Assembly: GCF_000829445.1 (NCBI RefSeq)
Contig: NZ_JXRQ01000008.1
Location: 1-64,000, forward strand
Length of the DNA: 64,000 nt
Direction: 5' to 3'
DNA from: Jeotgalibacillus alimentarius
GTDB lineage: Bacteria; Bacillota; Bacilli; Bacillales; Jeotgalibacillaceae
Shown here: positions 26,170-36,836 of the stretch, one piece after another
How the letters are laid out: every line of letters begins with the position of its first letter
Position numbering within the stretch: the first letter of the stretch is position 1
Notes under the pieces: model-generated
The model's database searches: none
Told to the model about the DNA's origin: nothing
What the model saw: the letters and a program-made list of their open reading frames with translations, nothing else
Position numbers and translations under genes: made by a program

Positions 26170-29100
26170 ATGGCTTTTACACATTTGCAGGTAACAAGTG
26201 CATACAGTCTATTGAGCAGTACAGTATCGATCCCTCAGCTGATCAGACTTGCAAAGCGTGAGAAGCTGTCTGCACTTGCCTTAACTGACCATAATACGAT
26301 GTATGGTGCGATTCCGTTTTATAAAGCTTGTATCAATGAAGGAATAAAACCGATTATCGGATTGAAAGCAGATATCAGCGGAAATGATAATCAATCATTT
26401 CCGCTTGTTTTACTTGCTGAGAACAATGAAGGGTATAAAAACCTGATTAAAATATCAAGTGCGATTTCAACTACAGGTAAGCCGCTCCCGGAAAAATGGC
26501 TGAAAGCATATGCAGCCGGACTGATTGTCATTACACCCGGAGACAACGGTGAAATAGAACAGTTGTTAATGCAGGGACAATTCGAGGAAGCGTCAATACG
26601 CGCGAATAATTTAAAAGAAATATTGGGAGAGAACCATTTCTTTATCGGTCTTTCAGTTCACAATAAAAGAGAAGACCAGGAACTTAATCAGGAGTTAACA
26701 AGGCTCTCTGCTGAAACAACGATACCGCTCGCAGCTACTGCAGAAGTCAGATACAGTGAGGCTGATGATAAGAAAGCATATGAAGCGATGACGGCACTCA
26801 GAGACGGACTCACTTTAGATGAAGTACAGGTCAAAGGTGACTATCATTTTCAGATACCTGCAGCGATAGAAGCTTCTTTAGGTGATTATCCTGAAGCGCT
26901 CGAGCATACGTACAATATTGCTTCACGCTGTCAGGTGGAGATCGATTTTAACAGCTCCCATCTGCCGGTATATCCTGTACCGGACGATGTCACTCAAAAA
27001 GAAGTGCTTGCCCACCTGTGTGAAGAGGGGCTTAAAAAAAGAGTCAGCAACCCGGATGAGCGTTACATGAAGCGACTGCGTTATGAACTTGATGTCATAG
27101 ACCGCATGGGTTTTAATGATTACTTTCTAATTATATGGGACGTGATGAAGTTTGCGCGTGAACAGCATATCCTAGCCGGACCAGGGCGGGGATCAGCAGC
27201 CGGAGCTTTAACGGCTTATGCACTCTTTATTACACATGTGGATCCGATTGAACATCACCTTTTATTTGAACGATTTTTAAACCCTGAGCGTGTCACCCTG
27301 CCGGATATTGATCTGGATTTTCCTGATGACAGACGCGATGAGGTGATTCAGTATACTGCTGAAAAATACGGGATGAAAAAAGTAGCACAGATCGCTACAT
27401 TCGGTTCACTGTCAGCTAAAGCGGTAGCCAGAGATATGGCGAGAGTGTATGGGATGAGCACTGGAGAAATGGAAGTGATCTCGAAATCAATTCCGTCTCT
27501 GCATGGCATTACACTGAATGAAGCATACCGGCAGTCCCAGTCACTGCAGCGCTTTGTGAATCAGTCCGAGCGGTATCAGGAGTGGTTTGCAATAGCAGTG
27601 AAGCTTGAAGGGCTGCCTAGACACACTTCTGTTCACGCTGCAGGTGTCATCATCAGCGATGTTCCTTTAGCAGATGTTGTCCCGCTGCAAAAAGGTTCAG
27701 CGTATGCGCATATTACCCAGTGGCCGATGGGCGTACTTGAAGAGATCGGTCTGTTAAAAATGGATTATCTGGGTTTAAGAAACCTCACCATTTTAGACAG
27801 AGTGATTCAGGCCGTCAGAAAAACGGATGCCCGCTTTTCAATTGATGGCATACCGCAAAATGATCAGGCAGCTTTCGAACTGCTTGGCAGAGGGTGGACG
27901 AGCGGGATCTTTCAGTTTGAGGCTGAAGGCGTTACAAAAGTTCTGATGACGCTTAAACCGACTGAATTTGAAGATCTCGTTGCAGTGAACGCTCTAAACA
28001 GACCCGGACCAATGGAGTTTATTCCACAATATATAAAAAGGAAGTACGGTCAGGAAAAAGTAACGTATATTCATAATGATCTTAAACCTGTTTTAGCATC
28101 AACATACGGAATCATCATTTATCAGGAGCAGATCATGGAGATCGCTTCAAGGTTTGCAGGGTTCAGTCTCGGACAGGCAGATGTGCTGAGAAGAGCGGTC
28201 AGCAAGAAAAAGAAGGAAGACCTTGACCGTGAAAGAGAGAGGTTTACTGCTGGTGCTGTAAAAAAAGGATACTCAAGTCAGGCAGCGAATGAATTATATG
28301 ATCTGATCGTCAGGTTTGCCGACTATGGTTTTAATAGAAGTCACGCAGTAGCGTACAGTAAAATCGGTTATCAGCTTGCCTACTTAAAGGCTCATTATCC
28401 GGTAGAATTTATGGCGTCACTGATGACAACGGCAACCGGCAATGAAGATAAAACCGCACAGTACATTAAAGAATGCAGAAGACTCTCCATTCAGGTGCTT
28501 CCTCCGGATATTAACAGGAGTATGAGGTACTTCAAAGGAGAGAAGGATTCAATCATCTACAGTTTCAGTGCGATTAAAGGAATCAGCAAGGCTGCTGCGG
28601 AAGAATTAATTCAAAAAAGACAGGACAAGCCTTACCGCGACTTTTTTGACTTATGCTCAAGGCTTGATCCAAAACTGGTTAACCGTAAACTGCTTGAACC
28701 ACTGATATTCTCAGGTGCTCTGGACGGTTTTGGACAGGACCGGTCAGTTCTGCTTGCTTCTATTGATATTGCTGTTAACCATGCAGGTCTCACGCAGGGA
28801 GAAGGAAGTCTGTTTGAGGATCTCGATATCAAGCCGAAGCATGCTAAAGCCTCCCCAATGCCGGTGGATCAGAAGCTGTCTTATGAAAAAGAAGTGCTTG
28901 GCATTTATCTATCCTCCCACCCCGTATCACTGTACCGATCGCAGCTCGATTTATCCGGCGCTGTGAAAATTGATGAAACGGCTCCTGGAAGCAAAGGGAT
29001 CATTGGGGCATTTATCAATGACGTGCGGGTGATCAGAACGAAAAAAGGGGAGAATATGTGTTTTATCGCTTTAAGTGATGAAACAGGTGATATGGATGGT

Positions 29101-29478
29101 GTCGTATTTCCTGAACCATTCAGAAAATTTTCTGCTGTAATTCAAAAAGGTGTTACTGCAGTACTGACTGGAAAAATAGAGGAAAGAAACGGGAAAAATC
29201 AATTTGTTATACAGCAGGCAGTACCGGCTGATCAATATACTCGTGCAGAGAAAACGAAAACACTTTTTCTCAGAATCCCGTCATCTATGGATGCGCAGGA
29301 GTCCATGTCACTTATATTGAAATACTGCAGACAATATGAAGGAACGTCACCTGTAGTCGTGTACGATGAAAGTACAGGGGAGAAAATGAAGCTGCAGATA
29401 AGAGGTGTCAGGCTGCAGGAAGAGCTTGTGACAAGGCTTATACAGCTATTAGGTCAAAAGAATGTAGTTGAACAATAA
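26170..29478 (+). CDS. dnaE: DNA polymerase III alpha subunit, DnaE type
   Basis: DnaE extends RNA primers and works with PolC in Bacillus replication and in mutagenic repair. The 1102-residue protein has an N-terminal PHP domain (about 1-260, with LALTDHNTMYG), the polymerase core (GPGRGSAAGALTAY near 340; catalytic PDIDLDFPDD near 380; RPGPMEFIP near 615), a tandem HhH region near 820 and an OB-fold near 930-1010. No proofreading exonuclease domain is inserted. The ATG at 26170 is 7 bases after AAAGGAG; a TTG at 26164 is less likely. Confidence 0.97.
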   Translation: MAFTHLQVTSAYSLLSSTVSIPQLIRLAKREKLSALALTDHNTMYGAIPFYKACINEGIKPIIGLKADISGNDNQSFPLVLLAENNEGYKNLIKISSAISTTGKPLPEKWLKAYAAGLIVITPGDNGEIEQLLMQGQFEEASIRANNLKEILGENHFFIGLSVHNKREDQELNQELTRLSAETTIPLAATAEVRYSEADDKKAYEAMTALRDGLTLDEVQVKGDYHFQIPAAIEASLGDYPEALEHTYNIASRCQVEIDFNSSHLPVYPVPDDVTQKEVLAHLCEEGLKKRVSNPDERYMKRLRYELDVIDRMGFNDYFLIIWDVMKFAREQHILAGPGRGSAAGALTAYALFITHVDPIEHHLLFERFLNPERVTLPDIDLDFPDDRRDEVIQYTAEKYGMKKVAQIATFGSLSAKAVARDMARVYGMSTGEMEVISKSIPSLHGITLNEAYRQSQSLQRFVNQSERYQEWFAIAVKLEGLPRHTSVHAAGVIISDVPLADVVPLQKGSAYAHITQWPMGVLEEIGLLKMDYLGLRNLTILDRVIQAVRKTDARFSIDGIPQNDQAAFELLGRGWTSGIFQFEAEGVTKVLMTLKPTEFEDLVAVNALNRPGPMEFIPQYIKRKYGQEKVTYIHNDLKPVLASTYGIIIYQEQIMEIASRFAGFSLGQADVLRRAVSKKKKEDLDRERERFTAGAVKKGYSSQAANELYDLIVRFADYGFNRSHAVAYSKIGYQLAYLKAHYPVEFMASLMTTATGNEDKTAQYIKECRRLSIQVLPPDINRSMRYFKGEKDSIIYSFSAIKGISKAAAEELIQKRQDKPYRDFFDLCSRLDPKLVNRKLLEPLIFSGALDGFGQDRSVLLASIDIAVNHAGLTQGEGSLFEDLDIKPKHAKASPMPVDQKLSYEKEVLGIYLSSHPVSLYRSQLDLSGAVKIDETAPGSKGIIGAFINDVRVIRTKKGENMCFIALSDETGDMDGVVFPEPFRKFSAVIQKGVTAVLTGKIEERNGKNQFVIQQAVPADQYTRAEKTKTLFLRIPSSMDAQESMSLILKYCRQYEGTSPVVVYDESTGEKMKLQIRGVRLQEELVTRLIQLLGQKNVVEQ

Positions 29479-29479
29479 A

Positions 29480-29509
29480 TTGCAAAAGCAGAATAGATTT
29501 TGTTATAGT
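29480..29509 (+). promoter_or_regulatory. sigma-A promoter of the malic enzyme operon
   Basis: TTGCAA (29480-29485) and TATAGT (29504-29509) are separated by 18 bases; the -35 overlaps the dnaE stop region. Predicted start point near 29516. Confidence 0.62.
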
Positions 29510-29520
29510 GAATGAGAATG

Positions 29521-29531
29521 TGGTCGGACCA
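29521..29531. promoter_or_regulatory. candidate FadR-family (GntR) operator
   Basis: TGGTCGGACCA is a perfect 5-bp inverted repeat about one central base. It matches the TGGT-N3-ACCA pattern recognised by FadR-subfamily GntR repressors such as PdhR and FadR. It lies a few bases after the predicted start point of the malic enzyme operon, which also encodes a FadR-type regulator. Assignment of that regulator to this site is inference. Confidence 0.6.
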
Positions 29532-29574
29532 ATTGTTAAATAAAGGGGTAACCCAATAATAGGAGTGAAGTTCG

Positions 29575-30813
29575 TTGTCATTACGGGATGAAGCACTGCA
29601 TATGCACAGAGTGAATCAGGGGAAGCTGGAGTCAAAGTCAAAAGTACTGGTTAGAAATGCTGAGGAGTTAAGTCTGGCATATTCACCTGGTGTAGCAGAA
29701 CCTTGTAAAGAAATTTATGATAAGCCGGAAACGGTATATGACTATACAATGAAGGGTAATATGGTGGCAGTTGTATCTGATGGTACGGCTGTTTTAGGGC
29801 TTGGAAATATCGGTCCTGAAGCCTCATTGCCGGTTATGGAAGGCAAAGCAGTATTGTTTAAGAGTTTTGCAGGAGTTGATGCTTTTCCAATCTGTCTGAA
29901 TACGACTGAGATTGATAAGATCGTAGAGACAGTCAAACTGATGGAACCGACATTTGGCGGTGTCAACCTTGAAGATATTGCTGCACCACGCTGCTTTGAA
30001 ATCGAAGAGCGTCTGAAAAAAGAAACAAATATCCCAATTTTCCATGATGATCAGCACGGTACAGCGATTGTTACTGTGGCGGGTCTTGTAAATGCACTGA
30101 AAATCACTGATAAAGAATTTTCTTCAATAAGAGTGGTCATGAATGGAGCAGGGGCTGCAGGCATCGCCATTATCAAACTTTTATACAGTTATGGTGTCAG
30201 AGATATTATTATGTGTGACTCTAAAGGCGCGATTTATGAAGGCAGACCGTATGGCATGAACGAAGTAAAACATAATGTTGCTAAGATCACTAACCGTGAG
30301 CGTCTTGACGGCTCTTTAGAAGATGTGATCGAAGGGGCAGATGTCTTTATTGGCGTATCTGTTGCCGGCGCACTGACTGAAGAGATGGTTCAGAAAATGA
30401 ATGACGACTCCATTATCTTTGCGATGGCGAATCCGGTACCTGAGATTATGCCGGCTCTTGCAAAAGCAAACGGAGCAAAAGTGGTTGGAACCGGCCGCTC
30501 GGATTTCCCGAATCAGGTTAATAATGTACTTGCATTCCCGGGTATCTTCAGAGGCGCATTAGACGTAAGAGCAACTCATATAAATGAAAAAATGAAAATT
30601 GCAGCCGTTGAAGCAATCGCTTCACTGATCAGTGAAGATGAGCTTCATGAGGATTACGTTATTCCTGCACCATTTGATGCAAGAGTGGCCCCGGCAGTAG
30701 CGTCGCGTGTTGCAAATGCTGCGATGGAAACAGGAGTTGCAAGAATTAAAGTTGATCCTGAAGAAGTCAGGGAAAAAACTGCCCGCCTGTCTCAAATTGG
30801 AAAAGGCGAGTGA
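29575..30813 (+). CDS. ytsJ: malate dehydrogenase (oxaloacetate-decarboxylating), malic enzyme YtsJ-like
   Basis: The enzyme oxidises and decarboxylates malate to pyruvate with NADP (the YtsJ type) or NAD. The 412-residue protein has the catalytic segments YSPGVAEPCKEI and VSDGTAVLGLGNIG, the metal-site segment FHDDQHGTA near residue 155 and the Rossmann segment MNGAGAAGIAIIK near 190. The TTG start follows AGGAGTG at a normal distance. Cofactor choice cannot be read with certainty. It begins an operon with a FadR-type regulator and accDA, tying malate-derived pyruvate/NADPH to fatty acid synthesis. Confidence 0.95.
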   Translation: MSLRDEALHMHRVNQGKLESKSKVLVRNAEELSLAYSPGVAEPCKEIYDKPETVYDYTMKGNMVAVVSDGTAVLGLGNIGPEASLPVMEGKAVLFKSFAGVDAFPICLNTTEIDKIVETVKLMEPTFGGVNLEDIAAPRCFEIEERLKKETNIPIFHDDQHGTAIVTVAGLVNALKITDKEFSSIRVVMNGAGAAGIAIIKLLYSYGVRDIIMCDSKGAIYEGRPYGMNEVKHNVAKITNRERLDGSLEDVIEGADVFIGVSVAGALTEEMVQKMNDDSIIFAMANPVPEIMPALAKANGAKVVGTGRSDFPNQVNNVLAFPGIFRGALDVRATHINEKMKIAAVEAIASLISEDELHEDYVIPAPFDARVAPAVASRVANAAMETGVARIKVDPEEVREKTARLSQIGKGE

Positions 30814-30820
30814 CAGTCAT

Positions 30821-31426
30821 TTGAAAGAACATAAAAGGTATATTTCTGTTGTCCACCAAATCAGGGATATGATTCAGCAGGATCGCCTTACAGCGGGAAG
30901 CAGAATTCCATCGGAGCGTGAACTGTCGGAAAGATTCGGCGTTGCACGCTCTTCTGTGCGTGAAGCATTAAGAGCACTTGAACTGCTTGGTCTGATAGAA
31001 ACCAGAAGAGGTGAAGGGACTTATCTGAGAGATTTCAGAGATCATCATCTGATTGACCTGCTGGGGATGTTCATTCTGCAGGATGGCCGTGCAATCAATG
31101 ATGTTGCACAGGTGAAATCCTGGATGGAAGCCGATGCAATCCGCAGACTCAGAGCGTGTTCAAAAGATCAGGTTTCTCATACATTTGAACATATTTCAGC
31201 AAAATATAAGCGATCAGAACTGCAGACACTTTCTCATTTGAAAAAAGAGATCGTGGAAGCAGGGGGAAATCAGCTGTACGTTAAGATCTGGCTCGTGCTG
31301 AATGATTTCTACAATACTGAAGGTGAACAGTCAGCTGCACTAACAGATGACATCATGAATGAATTTTACGAGTACCTGATGAATGATGAAACAGATCAAT
31401 CATTGAGGCTGCTTGCTGACCGCTAG
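30821..31426 (+). CDS. FadR-subfamily GntR transcriptional regulator
   Basis: This regulator of about 201 residues has a GntR winged helix-turn-helix at residues 5-75 ([22 protein letters not shown], key residues [10 protein letters not shown]) followed by a helical FCD-like ligand domain. The domain ends early, and the usual metal-binding F-H before the xxIxxAxGN motif appears as L-K, so metal binding may be lost; this alignment is tentative. The TTG start at 30821 lies 5 bases after the malic enzyme stop. It probably controls its own operon through the palindrome at 29521. The ligand is unknown. B. subtilis, as far as I recall, has no regulator at this position. Confidence 0.85.
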   Translation: MKEHKRYISVVHQIRDMIQQDRLTAGSRIPSERELSERFGVARSSVREALRALELLGLIETRRGEGTYLRDFRDHHLIDLLGMFILQDGRAINDVAQVKSWMEADAIRRLRACSKDQVSHTFEHISAKYKRSELQTLSHLKKEIVEAGGNQLYVKIWLVLNDFYNTEGEQSAALTDDIMNEFYEYLMNDETDQSLRLLADR

Positions 31427-31452
31427 TACAACATAACGGGGAGGACGACAGG

Positions 31453-32313
31453 TTGCTGAAGGATATATTTGCAAAAAAGAAAAAGTATGCAACAATCCCA
31501 TCTGAGCACGATAAAAATGATGTGCCTGAAGGGATTCTGACGAAATGTCCAAAATGTAAAAAAATCATCTATACAAAAGAAATCTATAAAAATAAAAAAG
31601 TCTGTCTTCAGTGCGGATATCATCATCCGATGAACGCAGCTGAAAGAATTGAATGTCTAGCTGATGAAGGTTCTTTCAAAGAATTTAATCAGCATTTAAC
31701 ATCTGAAAATCCGTTAGATTTCCCTGATTATCTTGAAAAGGTTGAAAAAGATAAGAAGAAAACAGGATTGAATGAAGCTGTCGTAACAGGAATTTGTGAA
31801 ATTGACGGACATGATGCAGTTCTTGCGATTATGGACTCAACTTTCCGTATGGGCAGTATGGGCTCGGTTGTTGGAGAGAAAATTGCAGAAGCTGTCCGCA
31901 CAGCTGAAGAACGCGGATTGCCATTTATCATATTTACAGCAAGCGGCGGCGCACGGATGCAGGAAGGGGTTTTATCCCTGATGCAAATGGCGAAAACGAG
32001 CACGGCACTTAAGCGTTTCAGTGATAAAGGCGGACTGATTATTTCAATGATGACTCACCCGACAACAGGTGGTGTTTCAGCAAGTTTCGCTTCGCTTGGG
32101 GATTACAACTTTGCTGAACCGGGTGCATTGATCGGATTTGCCGGACGTCGCATCATTGAACAGACAATCAGAGAAAAGCTTCCTGAAGATTTCCAGACAG
32201 CAGAGTTTTTAATGGAGCATGGTCAGCTTGATCAGGTTATATCCCGCCTTGACATGAAAGAAAAGCTGAGCGTATTGCTTTCGCTTCATAAGAAAGGGGG
32301 AGAGTCCTGGTGA
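31453..32313 (+). CDS. accD: acetyl-CoA carboxylase carboxyltransferase subunit beta
   Basis: With AccA this subunit transfers the carboxyl group from biotin to acetyl-CoA to give malonyl-CoA. The 286-residue protein has an N-terminal zinc ribbon with Cys32, Cys35, Cys51 and Cys54, and a crotonase-like carboxyltransferase domain with SGGARMQEG near 160 and [10 protein letters not shown] near 230. The TTG start follows GGGGAGG by about 8 bases and gives the family N-terminus MLKDIF. It overlaps accA by 4 bases (GTGA). Confidence 0.97.
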   Translation: MLKDIFAKKKKYATIPSEHDKNDVPEGILTKCPKCKKIIYTKEIYKNKKVCLQCGYHHPMNAAERIECLADEGSFKEFNQHLTSENPLDFPDYLEKVEKDKKKTGLNEAVVTGICEIDGHDAVLAIMDSTFRMGSMGSVVGEKIAEAVRTAEERGLPFIIFTASGGARMQEGVLSLMQMAKTSTALKRFSDKGGLIISMMTHPTTGGVSASFASLGDYNFAEPGALIGFAGRRIIEQTIREKLPEDFQTAEFLMEHGQLDQVISRLDMKEKLSVLLSLHKKGGESW

Positions 32314-33269
32314 ATGAACTGGAATTTGAAAAACCGTTGAATCAGCTTCGTGAAAAAATTAATGAACTGAAGGCTTTTACTGCGGATTCTGAAGTTGACC
32401 TCAGTGAAGAAATCTCAAAGCTTGAAGATCGTCTGACGCGGCTTGAAACTGATATTTACTCGAATATTAAACCATGGGACCGTGTACAGCTTGCGCGTCA
32501 CCCGGAACGTCCGACAGCACTTGAATACATAGAAGAGCTGTTTGAAGATTTCATGGAGATGCATGGGGACCGTCTTTATGGTGATGACCACGCCATTGTG
32601 GGCGGAATTGCACGATATAAAGGCAAACCCGTTACTGTTATTGGTCACCAGAGAGGGAAAGATACGAAAGAGAATATTAAGCGTAACTTTGGGATGCCTC
32701 ACCCGGAAGGTTATCGTAAAGCACTCAGGCTGATGAAACAGGCTGAAAAGTTCAAGCGGCCGATTATCTGTTTTATCGATACAAAAGGTGCATACCCGGG
32801 TAAAGCAGCTGAAGAACGCGGCCAGAGTGAAGCAATTGCAAGAAACCTGTTTGAAATGGCAGGCTTGACTGTACCGGTTGTCTGTATCGTTATTGGAGAA
32901 GGCGGTAGTGGAGGTGCACTGGCGCTTGGTGTTGGAAATCACCTTCATATGCTGGAGAACTCGACTTATTCAGTTATCTCACCTGAAGGAGCGGCCTCAA
33001 TTCTCTGGAAAGATGCAGGTCTTGCAAAGCAGGCGGCTGAATCCATGAAAATTACAGCGCCTGACCTGAAAGACATGGGCATCATTGATGAGATCATTCC
33101 TGAAGTCAAAGGCGGTGCACATCGTGATGTGTTGACTCAGGCTAAGTCAATTGATGAGGTGCTACTTGCCTCTCTGAAGACATTATCTGCTCTTGATGAA
33201 GAGTCACTCATTGATCAGCGTTATAAAAAGTTTCAGTCTATTGGTGAATATACAAAAGATCACGTCTGA
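32310..33269 (+). CDS. accA: acetyl-CoA carboxylase carboxyltransferase subunit alpha
   Basis: AccA is the partner of AccD in malonyl-CoA formation. The 319-residue protein starts with a coiled helical region (about 1-60) and continues with a crotonase fold containing [17 protein letters not shown], the IDTKGAYPG motif near residue 155 and [10 protein letters not shown] near 200. The GTG start lies within the accD end, so translation is coupled, which would help balance the two subunits. AAGGGGGAG lies just upstream within accD. Confidence 0.97.
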   Translation: MNELEFEKPLNQLREKINELKAFTADSEVDLSEEISKLEDRLTRLETDIYSNIKPWDRVQLARHPERPTALEYIEELFEDFMEMHGDRLYGDDHAIVGGIARYKGKPVTVIGHQRGKDTKENIKRNFGMPHPEGYRKALRLMKQAEKFKRPIICFIDTKGAYPGKAAEERGQSEAIARNLFEMAGLTVPVVCIVIGEGGSGGALALGVGNHLHMLENSTYSVISPEGAASILWKDAGLAKQAAESMKITAPDLKDMGIIDEIIPEVKGGAHRDVLTQAKSIDEVLLASLKTLSALDEESLIDQRYKKFQSIGEYTKDHV

Positions 33270-33271
33270 TT

Positions 33272-33309
33272 AAAAAACCTTCTCGGAACATTTTCCGAAA
33301 AGGTTTTTT
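33272..33309 (+). terminator. terminator of the ytsJ-accDA operon
   Basis: AAAAAACCTT with CGGAA pairs with TTCCG and AAGGTTTTTT around a short loop, followed by T residues. Confidence 0.9.
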
Positions 33310-33514
33310 CTTTTGCTAAATGTGTAAACAATAGGAGAGTGGAACAATCAGGTTGATATGTGTCTATTGTGTGAATTTTTTAAAGAGTGAAGCGTTTACA
33401 TGAAATAGTTATGAAGAAGTTTTTATGAGGTAAAAGACTTATGATTGAGAACAGGGCCGCTTCATGTTATTTTTAAAAGGATGAAAACGGACTTGTACAT
33501 CCAACTTCAGAACA

Positions 33515-33531
33515 CTATTTCTGTGAAATAG
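33515..33531. promoter_or_regulatory. inverted repeat ahead of pfkA
   Basis: CTATTTC and GAAATAG form a perfect 7-bp inverted repeat with a TGT centre, 38 bases before pfkA. The phrase TGAAATAGTTA here (33524-33534) also occurs at 33401-33411. It may be an operator; no known regulator is recognised. The remaining pfkA upstream region shows no strong -10/-35 pair. Confidence 0.35.
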
Positions 33532-33535
33532 TTAA

Positions 33536-34528
<993 letters not shown>

Positions 34529-34549
34529 TAGATTTTCAGGAGGTATAAA

Positions 34550-36310
34550 ATGAGAAAAACTAAGATTGTATGTACGATTGGACCGGCAAGTGAGAGTATT
34601 GAAAAGCTGACACAGCTGATGGAAGCAGGTATGAATGTTGCGCGCCTGAACTTTTCACATGGTGACTTTGATGAGCACGGTGCAAGAATCAAAAACATTC
34701 GTGAAGCAGCTGCAAAGCTAGGTAAAAATGTAGGGATCCTGCTTGATACAAAAGGGCCGGAAATTCGTACTAACACAATGGAAAATGGAGCAATTGAGCT
34801 TGTAGCAGGTAACGAGATTATTGTTTCTATGGAAGAAGTAGTAGGTACAACTGAAAAGTTTTCTATTACTTACAGCGACCTTGTAAACGACGTATATGAG
34901 GGATCAAAAATTCTTCTTGACGACGGTCTGATTGGTCTTGAAGTACTGTCAGTAGATAAAACTGCCGGTGAGATCAAAACAAAGATTATGAATACAGGTA
35001 CCCTGAAAAATAAAAAAGGTGTTAACGTACCAGGCGTTTCTGTTAACCTTCCAGGTATTACAGATAAAGATGCTAACGACATTCTTTTCGGTATCGAGCA
35101 GGGTGTTGACTTTATCGCGGCTTCATTCGTTCGCCGTGCATCTGACGTAATGGAAATCCGTGAGCTTCTTGAAAAGAACGGTTCTCCAAAGATCAATATC
35201 ATTCCTAAGATTGAAAACCAGGAAGGCGTAGATAACATTGACGAAATTCTTCAAGTGTCTGACGGCTTAATGGTTGCCCGTGGCGACCTTGGTGTTGAAA
35301 TTCCGGCTGAAGAAGTACCGCTTGTACAAAAGCAGCTGATCCGCAAATGTAATGCTGTAGGCAAGCCGGTTATTACTGCTACACAAATGCTTGATTCTAT
35401 GCAGCGTAACCCGCGTCCAACACGTGCAGAAGCATCTGATGTAGCTAATGCGATCTTTGATGGTACAGATGCAATTATGCTTTCAGGTGAAACGGCTGCC
35501 GGTGATTACCCGGTTGAATCAGTTCAGACGATGAACAACATCGCTTCAAGAGCTGAAGAAGCACTTGACTACAAAGCAATCCTTTCTAAGCGCAGCAAGC
35601 GTTTTGAACGCAACATGACTGATGCAATCGGTCAGGCAGTTGCTCATACTGCACTAAACCTTGAAGTGAATGCAATTATTGCACCGACTGAAAGTGGTCA
35701 TACAGCGAAAATGATCTCAAAATACCGTCCTGAAGCAACGATCGTAGCTGTTACCTCTGATTCATCAGTATCAAGACGTCTTGCGCTCGTATGGGGTGTA
35801 TATCCACAGGTTGGAGCTAAGACAGAAACAACTGATGAAATGCTTGATATGGCTGTAACAGAAAGCTTAAACAGCGGCTGTGTGAAGCATGGTGACCTTG
35901 TAGTGATTACTGCAGGTGTACCTGTCGGTGAATCAGGTACAACAAACCTGATGAAGATTCATATCGTAGGAGACGTACTAGCTAAAGGACAGGGAATCGG
36001 ACGTAAATCCGGCTTTGGTAAGGTTGTTAAAGCTTCAAATGCTTCTGAAGCACTTGAAAAAGTAACAGACGGCTCGATTCTAGTAACAATTGGTACGGAC
36101 AAAGAAATGATGCCGGCGATTGAAAAGTGCTCTGCACTAATCGTCGAAGAAGGCGGCCTGACAAGTCATGCTGCTGTGATCGGTCTGAACCTTGGCATTC
36201 CTGTCATTGTAGGTGTTGATAACGCAGTAGCAACATTTACAGACGGCCAGGAAGTAACAGTTGATGCTGAACGCGGCGTCGTTTATAACGGCCATGCAAG
36301 CGTCCTGTAA
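34550..36310 (+). CDS. pyk: pyruvate kinase with C-terminal PEP-utilizer domain
   Basis: Pyruvate kinase makes pyruvate and ATP from phosphoenolpyruvate. The 586-residue protein has the TIM-barrel/B-domain core ([11 protein letters not shown] near residue 27; [12 protein letters not shown] near 240; [13 protein letters not shown] near 265), the allosteric C domain (about 350-470) and an additional C-terminal swivelling domain with the [11 protein letters not shown] phosphohistidine-like motif near 535. That extra domain is normal in Bacillus and Geobacillus enzymes. GGAGG precedes the ATG. It ends at a strong terminator. Confidence 0.98.
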   Translation: MRKTKIVCTIGPASESIEKLTQLMEAGMNVARLNFSHGDFDEHGARIKNIREAAAKLGKNVGILLDTKGPEIRTNTMENGAIELVAGNEIIVSMEEVVGTTEKFSITYSDLVNDVYEGSKILLDDGLIGLEVLSVDKTAGEIKTKIMNTGTLKNKKGVNVPGVSVNLPGITDKDANDILFGIEQGVDFIAASFVRRASDVMEIRELLEKNGSPKINIIPKIENQEGVDNIDEILQVSDGLMVARGDLGVEIPAEEVPLVQKQLIRKCNAVGKPVITATQMLDSMQRNPRPTRAEASDVANAIFDGTDAIMLSGETAAGDYPVESVQTMNNIASRAEEALDYKAILSKRSKRFERNMTDAIGQAVAHTALNLEVNAIIAPTESGHTAKMISKYRPEATIVAVTSDSSVSRRLALVWGVYPQVGAKTETTDEMLDMAVTESLNSGCVKHGDLVVITAGVPVGESGTTNLMKIHIVGDVLAKGQGIGRKSGFGKVVKASNASEALEKVTDGSILVTIGTDKEMMPAIEKCSALIVEEGGLTSHAAVIGLNLGIPVIVGVDNAVATFTDGQEVTVDAERGVVYNGHASVL

Positions 36311-36325
36311 GAATAAATTGATCAG

Positions 36326-36356
36326 CCTGAACGGACTCGTCCGTTCAGGTTTTTTA
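36326..36356 (+). terminator. terminator of pfkA-pyk
   Basis: CCTGAACGGA and TCCGTTCAGG form a perfect 10-bp stem with a 4-base loop and a following T-run. Confidence 0.93.
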
Positions 36357-36417
36357 ATTCTAATCGTAAATATGCTAAAATAAAGACAGCGCGTTATATT
36401 GAAAGGAGAAATTCCTT

Positions 36418-36807
36418 GTGAGATGGCTCATGCTTTTGATTATTATTATTCCGGCAATTGAGATTGCGATATTGATCAGTGCAGGTAACCTGATTGGGGT
36501 TATTCCGACAGTTCTGCTGATTATTTTAACTGGTATAGTAGGTGCGTACCTTGCAAAATCCCAGGGCCTGCAGGCTTTGAAAAAGGTACAGAATATGACT
36601 GTGTTTGACGGGGGTCCCGGAGATGCAGTGATTGACGGCTTATGTATTCTGATTGGCGGGGTGTTACTTCTTACACCGGGATTTGTCACAGATACGATCG
36701 GATTTCTTTTGCTGATTCCTTTTACAAGAAATAAATTAAAGCCCTTCATTTATAAATGGGTTCAAAGAAAAATGAGAAATGGAAATGTGATCATTCACAG
36801 ACCATAA
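36418..36807 (+). CDS. fxsA: FxsA family membrane protein
   Basis: This 129-residue protein has three to four hydrophobic helices (about 4-20, 24-45 and 75-100) and the family segment GAYLAKSQGLQALKKVQ after the second helix. FxsA of E. coli relieves phage exclusion when overproduced; its normal role is unknown. The GTG start follows AAAGGAGAA at normal spacing. It is convergent with ytvI. Confidence 0.9.
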   Translation: MRWLMLLIIIIPAIEIAILISAGNLIGVIPTVLLIILTGIVGAYLAKSQGLQALKKVQNMTVFDGGPGDAVIDGLCILIGGVLLLTPGFVTDTIGFLLLIPFTRNKLKPFIYKWVQRKMRNGNVIIHRP

Positions 36808-36833
36808 CACACAGCGCCTGCTGTGTGTTTTTA
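36806..36833. terminator. bidirectional terminator between fxsA and ytvI
   Basis: AACACACAGC and GCTGTGTGTT form a perfect 10-bp stem with a GCCT loop, overlapping the fxsA stop region and followed by TTTATA. Confidence 0.85.
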
Positions 36834-36836
36834 TAT

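Noticed and set aside
32415-32948. 177-codon open frame on the minus strand inside accA
   Set aside because: It is antisense to intact AccA with Cys- and Phe-rich low-complexity content and no translation signals.
33391-33404. cre-like GTGAAGCGTTTACA upstream of pfkA
   Set aside because: Only the right half fits the consensus; the left half misses the three leading positions, so I do not call it a site.
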